Assembly (NCBI RefSeq): GCF_014202425.1
Contig: NZ_JACHGT010000018.1
Location: 62,001 to 126,000 of the forward strand
Direction of reading: 5' to 3'
DNA: 64,000 nt
DNA from: Phytomonospora endophytica
GTDB lineage: Bacteria; Actinomycetota; Actinomycetes; Mycobacteriales; Micromonosporaceae
In this document: piece by piece, positions 23,673 through 31,387 of the stretch
Layout: each line of letters starts with the position of its first letter
How positions within the stretch are numbered: the first letter of the stretch is position 1
Position numbers and translations under genes: made by a program
The notes under the pieces: model-generated
What the model saw: the letters and a program-made list of their open reading frames with translations, nothing else
The model's database searches: none
What the model was told of the DNA's origin: nothing

Positions 23673-24380
23673 TCAGGCGCGCTCGCGCACGACCTCGGCG
23701 AACCTGCCGACGACGCTCCGCCAGACCGGCGTCGCCAGCGGCTCGTCGGCGACCGCGGCCTCGTACACGGCGGCCTTGTCGAGACCCTGCGCCCGCAGCT
23801 TCTCCGCGTCCCACGACAGCAGCGAGTCCGGGGCGACCTCGGGGTGGAACTGCGTTCCCCACGCCACCTCACCGACCCGGAAGGCCTGGAACGGGCAGAT
23901 GTCGGTCTCGGCCAGCCAGGCGGCGCCCTCGGGAAGCCTGGTCACCGCGTCGATGTGATGCTCGATCGCCGTGACGACGGGGGGAAGCCCGCCGAACAGG
24001 CGGTCGTCCTCGGCTTCGGCGCGGACCCGGATCGGGACGCTGCCGGTCTCGGGCGCGCCGACGTCGGCCTCGACCACTCCCCCGGCGACGTGCGCCAGCA
24101 GCTGCCCGCCAAGGCAGATCCCCAGCATCGGCGTGCCCTCGTCGAGGGCCCTGCGCACGATCGCGCGCGTCGCGGCCAGCCACGGCGCCCGCGCGTCGTC
24201 GTCGGGCATGAATCCGCCACCGAGCACGAGCACCGCGTCGTGAACGGCCGTCTCCGACGGAGCCCGCTCGGGCCCATGGACCAGGTCGAGCCGCAGACCC
24301 GCCTCGACGAGCCACTCGCCGACACGGCGGGGCCCACCGCCCTCATGGTTCTGGACGACGAGGACACGCGGCTCGATCAT
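23673..24380 (-). CDS. Type 1 glutamine amidotransferase-like protein
   Basis: 235 aa class-I GATase fold: LGICLGGQLLA gives the nucleophilic Cys (near residue 89) and WGTQFHPEV the His and Glu of the triad. It resembles the stand-alone GMP-synthase-like GATases of actinobacteria, some of which hydrolyse gamma-glutamyl amides. No partner synthetase is nearby, so the acceptor is unknown. TAGCGT (24387-24392, minus strand) ends 6 nt before the ATG, consistent with a leaderless mRNA. Confidence 0.82.
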   Translation of the reverse strand: MIEPRVLVVQNHEGGGPRRVGEWLVEAGLRLDLVHGPERAPSETAVHDAVLVLGGGFMPDDDARAPWLAATRAIVRRALDEGTPMLGICLGGQLLAHVAGGVVEADVGAPETGSVPIRVRAEAEDDRLFGGLPPVVTAIEHHIDAVTRLPEGAAWLAETDICPFQAFRVGEVAWGTQFHPEVAPDSLLSWDAEKLRAQGLDKAAVYEAAVADEPLATPVWRSVVGRFAEVVRERA

Positions 24381-24476
24381 GCCGACACGCTACGCCTCCC
24401 GCGCACGGCACGGCTCGCGGGAATCGTGCCCTTCGACGTGACACTCCGGGCGTGGAGTACCCGCCCCGAAACAAAG

Positions 24477-24593
24477 TTGACCTTCCGGCCGTTGTCCACG
24501 AGAGTCGTAGCCGGTCCCGGCCACCGTCGAAGGGAGTGGGCCCTTGCTCGTCTGAAGTCTTGAGGCACCCGGCGCCCCACCGGCGTCCCGTGC
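24477..24593 (+). promoter_or_regulatory. Promoter and possible attenuator leader of the ABC-F gene
   Basis: TTGACC (24477-24482), 17-bp spacer, GAGAGT (24500-24505). About 175 nt of leader follow. AGGGAG (24531-24536) precedes a four-codon frame TTG-CTC-GTC-TGA (24544-24555). Ten nt later comes a hairpin 24565-24593 with GCAC/GTGC outer and GGCGCC/GGCGTC inner pairs. A tiny uORF plus hairpin before an ABC-F resistance gene fits ribosome-mediated attenuation, but this is inference. Confidence 0.35.
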
Positions 24594-24688
24594 GCGACTT
24601 CGAACGAGCCCCGCCCTCCCGACGTCGACGCGCACCCGGTGTCTCGAACGTGACCGTCCCGTTCGCTTCGAGCACTCGCGAGGACCCC

Positions 24689-26329
24689 ATGTCGACCGAT
24701 ACCACCATCACCTTCACCGGCCTCGTCCACGTCTGGCCGGACGGAACACCGCTCTTCGACGGCCTCAGCGGCGCCTTCGGACCCGGCCGGACCGGGCTGA
24801 TCGGCCTCAACGGCTCGGGCAAGTCGACCCTGCTGCGCCTCGTCGCCGGCGAACTGAGTCCCACCGAAGGCGCCGTCGAGGTCACCGGCGAGATCGGATA
24901 CCTGCCGCAGAACGTCGTGCTCACGACCGAACCGCGCGTCGACGAGGCCCTCGGCATCGCCGCCGTCCGGGCCGCCCTGCGCGCGATCGGCGACGGCGAC
25001 ACCGGTGAGGAGCACTTCGCGACCATCGGCGACGACTGGGACGCCGAGGAGCGCGCCACCGCCACCCTCGGAGGGCTCGGACTCGGCCACATCGGACTCG
25101 ACCGGACCGTCGGCGAGTTGTCCGGCGGCGAGTCGGTGCTGCTGCGGCTGGCCGCGCTGCTGCTGCGCCGGCCCGACGTGCTGCTCCTCGACGAGCCGAG
25201 CAACAACCTCGACCTGCCCGCTCGCCACCGGCTCTACGCGGCGGTCGAGGCGTGGCGGGGCGTCCTCGTCGTGGTCAGCCACGACCGCGCCCTGCTGGAA
25301 CGCGTCGACCAGATCGCCGACCTCCGCGACGGCGAGATCGTCTCCTACGGCGGGAACCTCTCCGCCTACGAGGCGGCGCTGGCCGTCGAGCAGGAAGCCG
25401 CCGCACGCATGGTCCGGGTCGCCGAGTCGGACCTGCGCAAACAGAAGCGCGAACTCGCCGAGGCCCAGGTGAAACTGGCGCGGCGGCGGCGCTTCGGGCA
25501 GAAGAAGTGGGACACCAAGCGCGAGCCGAAGGTCATCATGGGCAACCGCAAACGGCAGGCGCAGGTCTCCACGGGCAAGCACCGGATCATGCACGAGGAG
25601 CGCCTCGCCGAGGCCCGCGAGCGGCTCGACGAGGCGGTCGAGGCCGTCCGCGACGACGACGTGATCCGCGTCGACCTCGCCCACACCGCGGTGCCCGCCG
25701 GCCGCAGCGTGCTCACGCTGCGCGACCTGGTCCCCGAGCACGGCGCGAGGGTACGCGGCGAGTTCGAGATCCGCGGTCCCGAGCGGGTCGCGCTCGTCGG
25801 CCGCAACGGTTCGGGCAAGTCGACATTGCTGCGCACGATCGCCGGGGAGCTGCGGCCGTGCGCCGGCGAAGCCGTCGCGCACGTGCCGCTGCGGTATCTG
25901 CCGCAGCGGCTCGACGTTCTCGACGACGGCCTCGGCGTGGCGGCCAACGTCGCGCGCTTCGCGCCCGAGGCGACCGACAACGAGATCCGCGCGCGCCTGG
26001 CCCGGTTCCTGTTCAAAGGACAGCGTGCCGACCGGGCGGTCGGCGTGCTCTCCGGCGGCGAGCGTTTCCGGGCCTCCCTGGCCGCGCTCATGCTCGCCGA
26101 ACCGGCGCCGCAGCTGCTGATGCTGGACGAGCCGACGAACAACCTCGATCTGGCCTCCGTGCGGGGACTCGTCGAGGCCCTCGCCTCCTACCGGGGCGCG
26201 CTGATCGTGGCGTCGCACGACATCGCGTTCCTCGACGCGCTCGGGATCACCCGGTGGGTCGAGCTCGACGGGGAGCTGCGGGACACCGGCTTTCGTCGCA
26301 ACCGGCGCTTAGCCTGGTCGAGACGGTGA
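24689..26329 (+). CDS. ABC-F family ATPase (ribosome protection type)
   Basis: 546 aa with two ABC domains and no membrane segments. First Walker A GLNGSGKSTLLRLVAGEL, signature LSGGESVLLRLA, Walker B VLLLDEPSNNLDLP; second GRNGSGKSTLLRTIAGEL, signature LSGGERFRASLA, LLMLDEPTNNLDLA. Between them is a basic helical linker (residues about 230-320, RKQKRELAEAQVKLARRRRF), the part that reaches the ribosome in antibiotic-resistance ABC-F proteins. It resembles the Tlr/OleB-like actinomycete class; the drug is unknown. Leu541 is a TTA codon. An upstream leader may attenuate expression. Confidence 0.87.
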   Translation: MSTDTTITFTGLVHVWPDGTPLFDGLSGAFGPGRTGLIGLNGSGKSTLLRLVAGELSPTEGAVEVTGEIGYLPQNVVLTTEPRVDEALGIAAVRAALRAIGDGDTGEEHFATIGDDWDAEERATATLGGLGLGHIGLDRTVGELSGGESVLLRLAALLLRRPDVLLLDEPSNNLDLPARHRLYAAVEAWRGVLVVVSHDRALLERVDQIADLRDGEIVSYGGNLSAYEAALAVEQEAAARMVRVAESDLRKQKRELAEAQVKLARRRRFGQKKWDTKREPKVIMGNRKRQAQVSTGKHRIMHEERLAEARERLDEAVEAVRDDDVIRVDLAHTAVPAGRSVLTLRDLVPEHGARVRGEFEIRGPERVALVGRNGSGKSTLLRTIAGELRPCAGEAVAHVPLRYLPQRLDVLDDGLGVAANVARFAPEATDNEIRARLARFLFKGQRADRAVGVLSGGERFRASLAALMLAEPAPQLLMLDEPTNNLDLASVRGLVEALASYRGALIVASHDIAFLDALGITRWVELDGELRDTGFRRNRRLAWSRR

Positions 26330-26351
26330 CCCCGGCGGGGAAGGAAGCGCG

Positions 26352-26564
26352 ATGGAGCAGGCGGAGACGGAGTTCCCGCACGGGATCGGCAAGGTCGCCA
26401 CGCGCGAACTCGCGCTCAACGGCTACACCCGTTACGAGCAGCTGACGGGCGTGTCGGCCCGGACCCTGCTGCGGATCCACGGGGTCGGGCCGAAGGCGAT
26501 CCGGATCCTCGGTGAGGAGCTGACCGGGCGGGGGCTGGCCTTCGCCGAGGACGAGGGGCCCTAG
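26352..26564 (+). CDS. Small helix-hairpin-helix DNA-binding protein
   Basis: 70 aa. GIGKVATRELALNGYTRYEQL and LLRIHGVGPKAIRILGEEL form two consecutive helix-hairpin-helix motifs (GIG... and GVGPKA), the fold of the RNA polymerase alpha C-terminal domain and of many small DNA-binding proteins. Function unknown. GGAAG precedes the ATG. It follows the ABC-F gene by 22 bp and may share its transcript; its stop overlaps the convergent VOC gene by 4 bases. Confidence 0.75.
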   Translation: MEQAETEFPHGIGKVATRELALNGYTRYEQLTGVSARTLLRIHGVGPKAIRILGEELTGRGLAFAEDEGP

Positions 26565-27010
26565 GCCGCGCAGAACTCGTTGCCCTCCGGGTCGCTCATG
26601 ACCCACCAGTGCCCGGCGGGTCCCTGGTCGACTTCGCCGACCCTGGTCGCGCCGAGTCCTTCGAGGCGCGCCACGAGCGCGTCGAGGCCGTCTTCGGCGT
26701 GCACGTCGATGTGCAGGCGGTTCTTGACCGACTTCTTCTCCGGGACGTCCTGGAACAGCAGGCGCCGCCCCTGCCCGATGCCGCTGACGGGGTCGAAGGG
26801 GTCGCCGGGGTGCCGCACGGCGGCCAGGCCGCGGAAGTTCTTGCGCCCGTTGTGCTCGACCACGGCCGCTTCGGGCAGGTGCCCGGCGGCCAGCAGCTGG
26901 TCGATCAGCGCCGTGGGGTCCTCCACCTCGTACTCCAGGGCCGCGGCCCAGAAGTCGGCGAGCACCGGCGCGTTCTCGGTGTCGATGACGAGCTTCCAGT
27001 TCAATGCCAT
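26561..27010 (-). CDS. VOC-superfamily (glyoxalase-like) protein
   Basis: 149 aa. WKLVIDTENAPVLADFWAAA at the N-terminus and HIDVHAEDGLDALVARLEGL with the closing SDPEGNEFC motif define the glyoxalase-like (PF18029-type) VOC fold. Metal-site residues of true glyoxalase are only partly kept, so substrate binding or drug sequestration is as likely as catalysis. A palindrome covering the -10 box lies immediately upstream; the mRNA appears leaderless (TATAAC, 7 nt, ATG). Confidence 0.8.
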   Translation of the reverse strand: MALNWKLVIDTENAPVLADFWAAALEYEVEDPTALIDQLLAAGHLPEAAVVEHNGRKNFRGLAAVRHPGDPFDPVSGIGQGRRLLFQDVPEKKSVKNRLHIDVHAEDGLDALVARLEGLGATRVGEVDQGPAGHWWVMSDPEGNEFCAA

Positions 27011-27011
27011 G

Positions 27012-27030
27012 TAACCAGTTATACCGGTTA
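27012..27030. promoter_or_regulatory. Inverted repeat over the VOC-gene promoter
   Basis: TAACC (27012-27016) and GGTTA (27026-27030) form the ends of an imperfect 19-bp inverted repeat. On the minus strand it contains TATAAC, 7 nt before the VOC start codon, so a bound repressor would block transcription. The regulator is not identified. Confidence 0.4.
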
Positions 27031-27082
27031 GTGATCAGGAGCGCAAGCCGACGGCGGTTCACCCTCGGCTCGCGCGTCGGCG

Positions 27083-28204
27083 TCAGTCCACGGTGGCCGC
27101 TTCGGCGGGTCGTGGCGCGAAGAAGCGGACGAGGTCCTCGGCCGCCGTCGGGGACAGCATCATCGCCTGGACCCGCGCCGACATCTCCGCGATCGGGCCG
27201 ATCCTGGCGAACATCTCCTCCTCGTAGGCCCTGATCGCGGTGTCGGGATCGGGGCCGGCGGCGAGCCGCGCGGCGAGTTCGGCGCCGTCGAGCATGGCCT
27301 GGTTGGCGCCTTCACCGACCGGCGGCATGAGGTGGGCGGCGTCGCCGATGAGGGTGACGCCCGGCCGGTGGGCCCAGCGGAAGTCGGTGGGCATGGCCTC
27401 GATCCTGCGCGGGATCGGCGGGCCGTCGCCTGCTTCGATGAGGGCGGTGAGGCCGGGGTCCCAGCCGTCGAACAGGTCCAGCAGGTCCCGCTTGCCGCGG
27501 TAGGCGTCCAGGTCGCGGTCGGTCGCGCGCAGGGACACGCCGACCTTGATGCCGCCGTCGCCGAGGCGTTGTGCGGCCAGGATCTGGTTCTCGCCGACGC
27601 ACCAGAGGTTTCCCGGGCCGACCAGTTCGGCGAGCTTCGGGTGGCGCCGGTCGGCATCGCCGATGGTGAGCTCGACCAGGGTGGCCACGGGCGACAGCGC
27701 CGTGTCGGCCAGCAGCGACCGGACGGCCGAGCGTGCGCCGTCGGCGCCGATGAGGACGTCGCAGTCGGCGGTGTGCCCGCCCTCGAAGGTCAGCCCGAAG
27801 CCGCCGCCGGGCCGTGGCGCCGCCGCGAGAAGCCGGTGCCGCCAGGCCACCACGCCCTCGGGGAGGGATTCGAGCAGGAGGTCGCGCAGTACCGCGCGGT
27901 CGATCTCCGGGCGCCCGGAGAAGGAGCCGGGTTCGGGCACGTGGTGCACGAGCGTGCGCCCGGCCGTGTCGAGGATGCGGTGTTCCTCGCCTTCCGGCCG
28001 CGCCTCGGAGCGGAACCGCCCGGCGAGGCCCGCTTCGGCCAGGGCCCGCTGCCCCGACTCCGGGTGCAGGTCGAGCATGCCGCCCTGGGAGCGCGCGGTC
28101 CGGCTCGCCTCACGCTCGTAGACCACCGCCTCGATGCCGTTCAAGTGCAGGATTCGGGCCAGCGTCAAGCCGCCGAGGCCGCCACCGGCGATAGCGATGC
28201 GCAT
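27083..28204 (-). CDS. TetX-like FAD-dependent monooxygenase
   Basis: 373 aa class A flavin monooxygenase. MRIAIAGGGLGGLTLARILH is the FAD-binding GxGxxG, CDVLIGADGARSAVR the GD motif, and VTLIGDAAHLMPPVGEGANQ the second FAD motif. GGMLDLHPESGQRALAEAGL aligns with the corresponding GGTLDLHKGSGQEAM-like stretch of TetX, the tetracycline-inactivating enzyme, and the length is close to TetX. The start at 28204 has GGAG at a 7-nt spacing; the ATG at 28210 abuts it. It is divergent from a TetR-class regulator with a 12+12 bp operator. Tetracycline or another polyketide is a plausible substrate, not shown. Confidence 0.82.
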   Translation of the reverse strand: MRIAIAGGGLGGLTLARILHLNGIEAVVYEREASRTARSQGGMLDLHPESGQRALAEAGLAGRFRSEARPEGEEHRILDTAGRTLVHHVPEPGSFSGRPEIDRAVLRDLLLESLPEGVVAWRHRLLAAAPRPGGGFGLTFEGGHTADCDVLIGADGARSAVRSLLADTALSPVATLVELTIGDADRRHPKLAELVGPGNLWCVGENQILAAQRLGDGGIKVGVSLRATDRDLDAYRGKRDLLDLFDGWDPGLTALIEAGDGPPIPRRIEAMPTDFRWAHRPGVTLIGDAAHLMPPVGEGANQAMLDGAELAARLAAGPDPDTAIRAYEEEMFARIGPIAEMSARVQAMMLSPTAAEDLVRFFAPRPAEAATVD

Positions 28205-28214
28205 CTTCATCTCC

Positions 28215-28255
28215 GTTACCGTACGATGTACCTTATGGATACGTCGTACGGTAAC
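28215..28255. promoter_or_regulatory. Operator between TetX-like and TetR-class genes
   Basis: Perfect inverted repeat of 12-base arms, GTTACCGTACGA (28215-28226) and TCGTACGGTAAC (28244-28255), 17 bp apart. The left arm contains TACGAT (28222-28227), the -10 box of the leaderless tetR-like gene that starts inside the repeat at 28235, and it abuts the monooxygenase ribosome-binding site. Confidence 0.75.
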
Positions 28256-28960
28256 ACGCCCCTGCCCGTCTGGGAACGACCCGAACCCCAGCCCCGGGCC
28301 GCACCGGTGACCCTGAGCCGCACGAAGATCGCCGCCACCGCGATCGGCGTCGCCGACGAACACGGCCTCGACGGACTGTCGATCCGCAAGATCGCCAAGG
28401 AACTCGGCGTCGGCCCGATGCGGCTCTACGACTACGTCCTCAACAGATCCGAACTGCTCGACCTGATGGTCGACGCCGTCTACGCCCGCATCGCCGACGG
28501 CGACCCGCACACCACATGGCGCTCCACCGTCCTGACCATCGCGCACCGAACCCGCGAAGCCGCGCTCGCACACGAATGGTTCGCCGACCTGCTCGGAGCC
28601 CGGCCGCACCTCGGACCCCACGCACTCGCCGTCGGCGAGGCGACCGCGGCGGCGCTCGCCCAGGCGCCCGGACTGGACGGGATCGACGATCTCCAGCGCG
28701 CCCTGGGCGCCGTCAACGGGTTCATCATCGGCGCGCTCCGCAGGGAGATCACCGAGCGGCGTACCGCCCGCTCGACCGGCACCGACGAGGCCGCCTGGCA
28801 GGCCGCCCTCGGGCCCTACCTGACGCGCATGCTCGACACGGGCCGCTACCCCACCGTGGCCAGGCTCGTCGTCGACGGCGCCCACCTCAACGCCGAAGAG
28901 ACCTTCCACCACAACCTGGCCGCCGTCGTCGACGGCGTCACCGGCCGCCCCCGCGCCTGA
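28235..28960 (+). CDS. TetR-class repressor of the TetX-like gene
   Basis: 241 aa. N-terminal HTH at residues about 35-75 (GLDGLSIRKIAKELGVGPMR, YDYVLNRSELLDLM) and a long all-helical C-terminal part of the TetR_C (tetracycline repressor-like) type. TACGAT ends 7 nt before the ATG at 28235, so the transcript is leaderless and the gene starts within its own operator. Together with the monooxygenase it reproduces the tetR-tet divergent arrangement, though the inducer is unknown. Confidence 0.85.
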   Translation: MDTSYGNTPLPVWERPEPQPRAAPVTLSRTKIAATAIGVADEHGLDGLSIRKIAKELGVGPMRLYDYVLNRSELLDLMVDAVYARIADGDPHTTWRSTVLTIAHRTREAALAHEWFADLLGARPHLGPHALAVGEATAAALAQAPGLDGIDDLQRALGAVNGFIIGALRREITERRTARSTGTDEAAWQAALGPYLTRMLDTGRYPTVARLVVDGAHLNAEETFHHNLAAVVDGVTGRPRA

Positions 28961-28963
28961 ACG

Positions 28964-28984
28964 GCGGCTCCGGGGCGGAGCCGC
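28964..28984. terminator. Bidirectional terminator, 8-bp stem
   Basis: GCGGCTCC / GGAGCCGC with a GGGGC loop, 3 bp after the tetR-like stop and 17 bp before the stop of the convergent gene at 29001. Confidence 0.65.
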
Positions 28985-29000
28985 GGTTCAGGGCTCGGGA

Positions 29001-29381
29001 TCATGCCATCGCGTCGCCCTCATACTGGTCGCGGTAGATCCGGTAGGTCGGCCGCGACAACAGCTTGTTCTGGATCTCGTGGATCGCGGTGACGACCTCG
29101 GGGATCTCGGAGGGGTGCTGCACGGGCAGGCCGAAGAACGCCCCGCCCGCACGGGCGGTGAGCAGCCAGCACACCGCCTCCTCGGGCGTGAACCCGGCGG
29201 CGCGGATGTGTCGGTAATCGGTGCGTTCGGCCTCGGTCCAGCCGGGCAGCGACGGGACGCGCTCGTCGGTGAAGACCTCGGCCGCCGCGGCGGGCGAGGC
29301 GGGGACGGTCGTGGCGACCACGGCGCCTGCCGTGGCGGCGGCCACGGCGCGCAGGACGTGACGGCGATCAGGTGTCGACAT
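29001..29381 (-). CDS. Tat-exported small protein of unknown function
   Basis: 126 aa. The N-terminus has a twin-arginine motif (PDRRHVLRAV) followed by a hydrophobic Ala/Val-rich segment and an AxA-type cleavage region (SPAAAAEV), so the mature protein of about 90 aa is exported folded. The mature part (GWTEAERTDYRHIRAAGFTP, VQHPSEIPEVVTAIHEIQNK) matches no family I recognise. No Cys apart from one in EAVCWLL. Convergent with the TetR-class gene. Confidence 0.65.
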   Translation of the reverse strand: MSTPDRRHVLRAVAAATAGAVVATTVPASPAAAAEVFTDERVPSLPGWTEAERTDYRHIRAAGFTPEEAVCWLLTARAGGAFFGLPVQHPSEIPEVVTAIHEIQNKLLSRPTYRIYRDQYEGDAMA

Positions 29382-29422
29382 TGGACGGACGCTATCGGCG
29401 CCCGGGACCGGACGTCAACGAC

Positions 29423-29986
29423 TCACAGGCCCGCCGTCACGCCTTTCAGTTCGGCGAAGCAGTCGCGCACGAGCGCCGGCATGTCGGCCTCGCCGTGTTC
29501 GGCGAGCCATCGCCCGAAGGCGACCTTGAACACCGCGACGCCCGTCTCGGCCGCGAGGTGCGCCACGCCCTCGGGCGCGCCCCTGTCCCGCAGGGCCGCC
29601 GTGAGCGTGACCGCCCAGGACGCCAGCTTGATCAGCTCGCGCTCCCGGAGTTCGGCGTTGGCGTCGATGACCGCCTGCCGCCTCCGCGAGTGGACCGGGT
29701 CGCGGATCAGGCGCCCGGCGGCGGCGAGGGCGGCCGCCACGGCCTCGATCGGCGCGGCCCCTGCGGGTGCCGCCGCGACCGTCTCGGCCAGCAGGTCGAG
29801 GAGTTTCTCGGCGCCGCCGAACAGGACTTCGCGCTTGTCGCCGAAGTGCCGGAAGAACGTGCGCTCGGTGAGCCCGGCCCGCCCGGCGATCTCGGCGACG
29901 GTGGTCTGCTCGAAACCGCGCTCGGCGTACAGCTCCAGCGCGGCCTCGGACAGGCGCTCGCGCGCGTTGGGCTCCCAGCGACTCAT
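29423..29986 (-). CDS. TetR-family regulator
   Basis: 187 aa. HTH at residues 8-54 (GFEQTTVAEIAGRAGLTERT, FFRHFGDKREVLF), C-terminal helical ligand domain. TAGGCT (29993-29998, minus strand) ends 6 nt before the ATG, so the mRNA is probably leaderless. It is divergent from an SDR/NAD-epimerase-like gene with two identical-arm 19-bp palindromes between them, one of which overlaps the regulator's own -35 region. Autorepression and repression of the SDR gene are expected. Confidence 0.88.
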   Translation of the reverse strand: MSRWEPNARERLSEAALELYAERGFEQTTVAEIAGRAGLTERTFFRHFGDKREVLFGGAEKLLDLLAETVAAAPAGAAPIEAVAAALAAAGRLIRDPVHSRRRQAVIDANAELRERELIKLASWAVTLTAALRDRGAPEGVAHLAAETGVAVFKVAFGRWLAEHGEADMPALVRDCFAELKGVTAGL

Positions 29987-30001
29987 GCCTTCAGCCTAGA
30001 G

Positions 30002-30020
30002 GATGTCAGTCACTGACATC
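30002..30020. promoter_or_regulatory. TetR-type operator copy 1
   Basis: Perfect 19-bp palindrome with arms GATGTCAGT / ACTGACATC around a central C. It overlaps the predicted -35 region of the leftward TetR gene. Confidence 0.85.
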
Positions 30021-30034
30021 AGCGTGCTACCGTC

Positions 30035-30053
30035 GATGTCAGTGACTGACATC
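30035..30053. promoter_or_regulatory. TetR-type operator copy 2
   Basis: The same 9-base arms as copy 1 around a central G; centre-to-centre distance 33 bp, about three helical turns. It lies 22 bp upstream of the SDR start, before its GGGAGG site. Confidence 0.85.
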
Positions 30054-30074
30054 AATCGACCGGGAGGTCCCCCC

Positions 30075-30998
30075 ATGCACGTATTCGTCACCGGCGCGTC
30101 CGGCTGGATCGGCTCCGCCGTCGTCCCCGAACTCATCGGCGCAGGCCACCGCGTCACCGGCCTCGCCCGCTCCGAACCCTCCGCCGAGGCGCTGACCAGG
30201 GCCGGTGCCCAGGTCCGCCGCGGAACCCTCGACGACCTCGACGTCCTGCGCGACGCCGCCGCCGCCAGCGACGGCGTCGTCCACCTCGCCTTCAAACACG
30301 ACATCGCCTTCACCGGCGACTTCCAGGGCGCGGCGGCCGCCGACCGCGCCGCCGTCGAAGTCTTCGGCGACGTCCTCGCCGGCACCGGCCGCCCACTCGT
30401 CATCGCCTCCGGCCTGCCCGGGATCACCCCCGGCCGCGTCACCACCGAACGCGACGGCGTCGAACCCGACCCCGCCGCCCGCCTCGACGACGGCCCACGC
30501 GCCCGCATGGCCACCGCCGACCTCACACGCACCCTCGCCTCCCGCGGCGTGCGCTCCTCGGTGCTGCGCCTGCCCCCGACCGTCCACGGCGAAGGCGACC
30601 CCGGCTTCATCTCCGCGATCATCGGCATCGCCCGCGCCACCGGAGTCTCCGCCTACATCGGCGACGGCTCCCACCGCTGGCCCGCCGGGCACCGCGACGA
30701 CGCCGCCCACCTGTTCCGCCTGGCACTGGAAGACGCCGAGGCCGGTGCGACCCTCCACGCCGTCGCCGACGAAGGCGTCGCCGTCCGCGACATCGCCGAG
30801 GTGATCGGCCGCCACCTCGGCGTACCCGTCACCGCCCTGACCCCCGAGGAAGCGAGCGCCCACTTCGGCTGGATCGGCGCCTTCCTGGGCACCGACATGC
30901 CCGCGTCGAGCACCCTGACCCGCGCATGGACCGGCTGGTCACCGACCGGACCCGGCCTCATCGAAGACCTCGGCAAAGGTCACTACTTCCACACCTGA
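30075..30998 (+). CDS. NAD(P)-dependent SDR/epimerase-like oxidoreductase
   Basis: 307 aa extended/atypical SDR. MHVFVTGASGWIGSAVV is the cofactor loop, GLARSEPSAEA suggests NADP by the Arg after strand 2, and DGVVHLAFKHD, GLPGITPGRV and RLPPTVHGEGDPGF follow the NAD-dependent-epimerase-like pattern of actinobacterial proteins. The usual YxxxK motif is not clear, so it may bind cofactor with altered catalysis. The start at 30075 follows GGGAGG; the in-frame ATGs further upstream lie in the palindromes and are rejected. Target of the divergent TetR. Confidence 0.82.
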   Translation: MHVFVTGASGWIGSAVVPELIGAGHRVTGLARSEPSAEALTRAGAQVRRGTLDDLDVLRDAAAASDGVVHLAFKHDIAFTGDFQGAAAADRAAVEVFGDVLAGTGRPLVIASGLPGITPGRVTTERDGVEPDPAARLDDGPRARMATADLTRTLASRGVRSSVLRLPPTVHGEGDPGFISAIIGIARATGVSAYIGDGSHRWPAGHRDDAAHLFRLALEDAEAGATLHAVADEGVAVRDIAEVIGRHLGVPVTALTPEEASAHFGWIGAFLGTDMPASSTLTRAWTGWSPTGPGLIEDLGKGHYFHT

Positions 30999-31003
30999 CA
31001 TCG

Positions 31004-31044
31004 CCACCCGGGAGGAGTGGGCCCAGCCCCACCCCACCCGGGGT
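31004..31044 (+). terminator. Imperfect GC-rich hairpin after the SDR gene
   Basis: A left arm beginning CCACCCGGG and a right arm ending CACCCGGGGT pair with a few mismatches across a short loop, 6 bp after the SDR stop. The rest of the 131-bp gap to the next gene shows only a CATAACTT -10-like box near 31075. Confidence 0.4.
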
Positions 31045-31129
31045 CTGGACGGATACCCGCCGCCCCCGATCCTCCATAACTTCGTCATGTCGGCCGGTGC
31101 GCCCCGCACCACCGAGGACGGAGAAGACC

Positions 31130-31360
31130 ATGTTCGTACTGCTGCTGCTCGGCAAACTCAGCCCCCGCCGTCGCGTCGTCTCCGGCGTCACCTGCGCCCT
31201 CGCCGGAATCCTGTGGATCGCCGTCTCCGCCGTGGCCGCACCCGGCCTGCTGGTCCACGGCGTCGTGCTGGCCGCCGTCGGCGCGATCCTGTGGATCAGC
31301 GGCGCCGTGGCCCGGCGCCGGGCGCGCGTCACCACCGTCGAATACGCCGGTGAGCGCTGA
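31130..31360 (+). CDS. Small two-span membrane protein
   Basis: 76 aa. Two hydrophobic segments (residues about 18-38 and 42-60) flanked by Arg-rich ends (SPRRRV, RRRARV). Not assigned to a family. GGAGAAG precedes the ATG. It lies 27 bp upstream of the histidine kinase gene and is probably the first gene of that operon, so it could be an accessory sensor or target of the two-component system. Confidence 0.6.
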   Translation: MFVLLLLGKLSPRRRVVSGVTCALAGILWIAVSAVAAPGLLVHGVVLAAVGAILWISGAVARRRARVTTVEYAGER

Positions 31361-31387
31361 CCCGCGATGGAGGAGACTGGGACGATC

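Noticed and set aside
30003-30074. In-frame ATG starts upstream of the SDR gene
   Set aside because: They fall inside the two operator palindromes and would add repeated MSVTDI peptides; the start at 30075 has a GGGAGG site and begins the cofactor loop.
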